NCBI GenBank assembly: GCA_002281875.1
Contig: NCHN01000011.1
Coordinates: forward strand, 1-64,000
Reading direction: 5' to 3'
DNA: 64,000 nucleotides
DNA from: Sphingobacteriia bacterium 24-36-13
GTDB lineage: Bacteria; Bacteroidota; Bacteroidia; Chitinophagales; Chitinophagaceae
In this document: positions 62,230 to 64,000 of the stretch, piece after piece
How the letters are laid out: each line of letters begins with the position of its first letter
Numbering within the stretch: position 1 is the first letter of the stretch
Position numbers and translations under genes: made by a program
Notes under the pieces: model-generated
Told to the model about the DNA's origin: nothing
Databases searched by the model: none
Seen by the model: the letters and a program-made list of their open reading frames with translations, nothing else

Positions 62230-62252
62230 TTCACTAAAACGAAAAAGCCCGC
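62216..62252 (-). promoter_or_regulatory. Hairpin covering the rlpA start codon
   Basis: On the minus strand GCGGGCTTTTTC (62252-62241) can pair with GAAGAAGCCCGT (62227-62216), 12 pairs including two G-T. The ATG is at the loop/stem border, and TTTTGTTTTTGC follows inside the signal peptide codons. It looks like an intrinsic terminator or translational block placed at the gene start. Confidence 0.5.
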
Positions 62253-62272
62253 AAAATATTGGGTATAGAAAA

Positions 62273-63358
62273 TTAAGCAAAAGGGGCTTTTACCACTTTA
62301 GCTTTTACCAATGCATTTCTAATTTCAATAAAAATTTCAGAATCAATAGCTGTATGTGATACTGCAACATAGCCCAAGCCTATGGCTTTATTTAATGAAG
62401 GGGCCTGCGTACCACTAGTTACCTTTCCAATCGTATTGCCTTCTGCATCTTTAATTAAGTAATCGTGGCGGGGGATCCCTCTTTCTAACATTTCAAATCC
62501 TACCAACTTTCGTTGAACACCTGCAGTTTTTAACGCTTCAATAATTGGGCGAGCAGTAAAATCTTTAGTGAACTTAGTAATCCAACCTAATCCTCCTTCT
62601 AATGGAGAAGTGGTATCGTCTATATCATTGCCATATAAGCAATAACCCATTTCTAATCTTAGCGTATCTCTTGCGCCTAATCCAATAGGTTTTAACCCTT
62701 GTGGTCCACCTATTTCAAAAATGGCGTCCCAAATTTTATCTGCAGCACCATTGCTGTCCTCAAAATAAATTTCTACTCCACCAGATCCAGTATATCCGGT
62801 AGCGCTAATAAGTATATTCTCTACCCCTGCAAAATTGCCTTTCACAAAAGTGTAATATTTCAAGTTCATGATGTCTAACTCGGTCAAGGGCTGCAATATC
62901 TTTGTTGCATTGGGACCTTGAATAGCCAATAAACAGGTTTTATCGCTAATATTATGCATTTCTACTTCTTTAGTATTGAACTGACTGATCCAATTCCAGT
63001 CTTTTTCAATATTTGAAGCGTTTACTACCAACATATAGGTTTTGTTAGGCTCAACACAGTAAACAATTAAATCGTCTACAATACCGCCAGTAGCATTGGG
63101 TAAGCAACTATACTGTGCCTGACCTGCAACTAATTTTCCTGCATCATTGGTTGTAACTCTTTGAATAAGGTCTAACGCGTTTTCTCCCTTCAAAATAAAT
63201 TCACCCATATGACTTACATCAAAAACTCCTGCATTTTTTCTAACAGCAGCGTGTTCATCATTAATTCCTGTGTAACTGATGGGCATATTGTATCCTGCAA
63301 ATTCCGCCATCTTGGCTCCTAGGGCAATATGTTTTTGTGTAAATGGTGTATTTTTCAT
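62273..63358 (-). CDS. gcvT: Aminomethyltransferase (glycine cleavage T protein)
   Basis: GcvT releases ammonia from the aminomethyl-lipoyl H protein and passes the methylene group to tetrahydrofolate. The 361 residues show [22 protein letters not shown] near 14 (core [20 protein letters not shown]), the catalytic Asp in FDVSHMGEF near 47, [13 protein letters not shown] near 193, and [20 protein letters not shown] near 228. ERGIPRHDY and [21 protein letters not shown] close the protein. Length is normal. gcvH and gcvP are not in the window. A -7-like TATTTTTG precedes the start. Confidence 0.96.
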   Translation of the reverse strand: MKNTPFTQKHIALGAKMAEFAGYNMPISYTGINDEHAAVRKNAGVFDVSHMGEFILKGENALDLIQRVTTNDAGKLVAGQAQYSCLPNATGGIVDDLIVYCVEPNKTYMLVVNASNIEKDWNWISQFNTKEVEMHNISDKTCLLAIQGPNATKILQPLTELDIMNLKYYTFVKGNFAGVENILISATGYTGSGGVEIYFEDSNGAADKIWDAIFEIGGPQGLKPIGLGARDTLRLEMGYCLYGNDIDDTTSPLEGGLGWITKFTKDFTARPIIEALKTAGVQRKLVGFEMLERGIPRHDYLIKDAEGNTIGKVTSGTQAPSLNKAIGLGYVAVSHTAIDSEIFIEIRNALVKAKVVKAPFA

Positions 63359-63415
63359 TGAGCAATTTATTAGGGTGCAAAAATAAGTGAATCAACACGA
63401 AACACCCTAAAAAGC

Positions 63416-63449
63416 AAGAACCCCATCCCAATTTAGAGACGAGGTTCTT
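63416..63449. terminator. Terminator after the PspC-like gene
   Basis: AAGAACCCC (63416-63424) pairs with GAGGTTCTT (63441-63449), nine pairs with one G-T. On the minus strand it is followed by GCTTTTTAG, on the plus strand by TTTCC. It ends the minus-strand gene that enters from the right edge. Confidence 0.75.
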
Positions 63450-63472
63450 TTTCCAACCTGTGCCAACCATCT

Positions 63473-64000
63473 TTATGATTGTAAATTCAGTAAGGAAAAT
63501 CTTCCTAGCTCTGAACCTAACTCAATAATATCAGGAGATTCGGTCATTTTTGTTTTACCAACTGGGGTAGAAATATGTGGGTCAACTATTGCTACTTTTT
63601 GATAACGGTAGCGAGTAGTATCAACGGGCTTGTCTAATTCTTTCTTTAAATCTTCTGCCTCTTTCTGCTTACGCTCATATTCTTTACGTAATTCTTCTCT
63701 ACTTTTTTTGTACTCTTCTATGGCACTTTTTTCTGAGTCGCTGTCATTTTCATCTTCCTCATTTATTTCTCCAGCTTTCTTCACTCTTTCTAATCCACCT
63801 GGAGTCATAATATATTCCTGATTAGACATCCAGCTTTCGTATCCTTCATTATTCCACTCATCGTCCCAATCATAGTCATTTCGACCAGAGTTAAAGCTGA
63901 TATGATTTAGTCTTCTTGAAACATTATCATCAATTTCAATTTTCTTCCCTACAGGTACAAAAATGGTAACAGTAACTCCTTGATTGCGGAACTTGGTTCC
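63473..64000 (-). CDS. C-terminal part of a PspC-like membrane-associated protein (5' end outside window)
   Basis: The minus-strand frame is open to position 64000, giving 175 residues of a longer protein. A beta-rich segment (FRNQGVTVTIFVPVGKKIEI near the edge, then DDNVSRRLNHISF) is followed by an acidic, tryptophan-rich stretch (YDWDDEWNNEGYESW). A long charged helix, probably coiled coil, comes next (EEYKKSREELRKEYERKQKE), and a short tail. The VTIFVPVGKKIEIDDNV pattern is typical of the C-terminal half of Chitinophagaceae PspC-domain proteins; the PspC domain itself would be to the right. An ATG at 63829 is internal and is not the start. Confidence 0.7.
   Translation of the reverse strand, partial: GTKFRNQGVTVTIFVPVGKKIEIDDNVSRRLNHISFNSGRNDYDWDDEWNNEGYESWMSNQEYIMTPGGLERVKKAGEINEEDENDSDSEKSAIEEYKKSREELRKEYERKQKEAEDLKKELDKPVDTTRYRYQKVAIVDPHISTPVGKTKMTESPDIIELGSELGRFSLLNLQS

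Noticed and set aside
63629..63821. Plus-strand serine-rich frame near the right end
   Set aside because: It is antisense to the charged helix of the PspC-like protein; the serine runs are complements of Glu/Lys codons.

Overview
The window looks like chromosomal DNA of an aerobic member of the Bacteroidota, most probably Chitinophagales/Chitinophagaceae. The reasons are the low-to-medium GC content, promoter-like sites of the Bacteroidota type (TTG - about 19-20 nt - TAnnTTTG), few Shine-Dalgarno sequences, an alternative complex III (Act) operon placed directly before an aa3-type oxidase operon, a methionine synthase split into two genes, and small families typical of the phylum (DUF6787, a four-cysteine Zn protein, a PspC-like protein). 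The placement is inferred from gene content only.

Layout. 1-2.9 kb, minus strand: two-gene methionine synthase. The homocysteine-binding half is frameshifted by an exact 7-bp tandem duplication, and a promoter and a folded leader lie upstream. 3-4.6 kb, minus: YceI-like protein, OB-fold protein, recR. 4.7-8.0 kb, plus: serC, a DUF1015 gene and a TPR protein, closed by a terminator. 8.1-11.8 kb, plus: long-chain acyl-CoA synthetase behind an 18-bp palindrome, overlapped by a REC-PAS-PAS-histidine kinase gene. 11.8-13.3 kb, minus: a large uncharacterised helical protein.

13.3-30.4 kb, plus: a nearly complete branched-chain amino acid and threonine block, leuA-leuC-leuD-leuB, then ilvE-ilvD-ilvB-ilvN-ilvC-ilvA-thrA-thrB-thrC. 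Between leuB and ilvE lie a promoter, a 35-residue leader peptide with 9 Ile, 4 Thr, 3 Val and 2 Leu, a strong intrinsic terminator, and a segment that could form a competing antiterminator. This reads as a classical translation-coupled attenuator controlling ilv and thr genes together. leuA has its own set of hairpins upstream.

30.4-44.7 kb: mixed accessory and housekeeping genes. These are an M20 amidohydrolase, a sugar porter, three unrecognised secreted proteins, a six-hairpin glycosidase, a membrane PAS protein with a DHp-like helix pair but no ATPase domain, a two-gene nucleotidyltransferase module, a repeat-rich intergenic region ending in tRNA-Arg(CCT), an exported amidohydrolase, a TPR protein, a GNAT acetyltransferase, purN and a DUF6787 gene.

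44.9-60.8 kb, plus: the respiratory cluster actA-actB-actC-actD-actE-actF-coxB-coxA, a terminator, ctaB, two subunit III genes, subunit IV, a terminator, SCO and DUF420. The Act complex oxidises quinol and passes electrons towards the oxidase; CtaB makes haem O, and SCO serves copper delivery. 60.8-64 kb: a GC-rich, strongly folded intergenic element, ssb, a small Zn protein, rlpA, gcvT, and the 3' part of a PspC-like gene running off the right end.

The observations most worth following up are the ilv-thr attenuator, the 7-bp duplication in metH, the folded intergenic element at 60.82-60.92 kb, and the repeat/tRNA/nucleotidyltransferase region at 40.0-41.0 kb.
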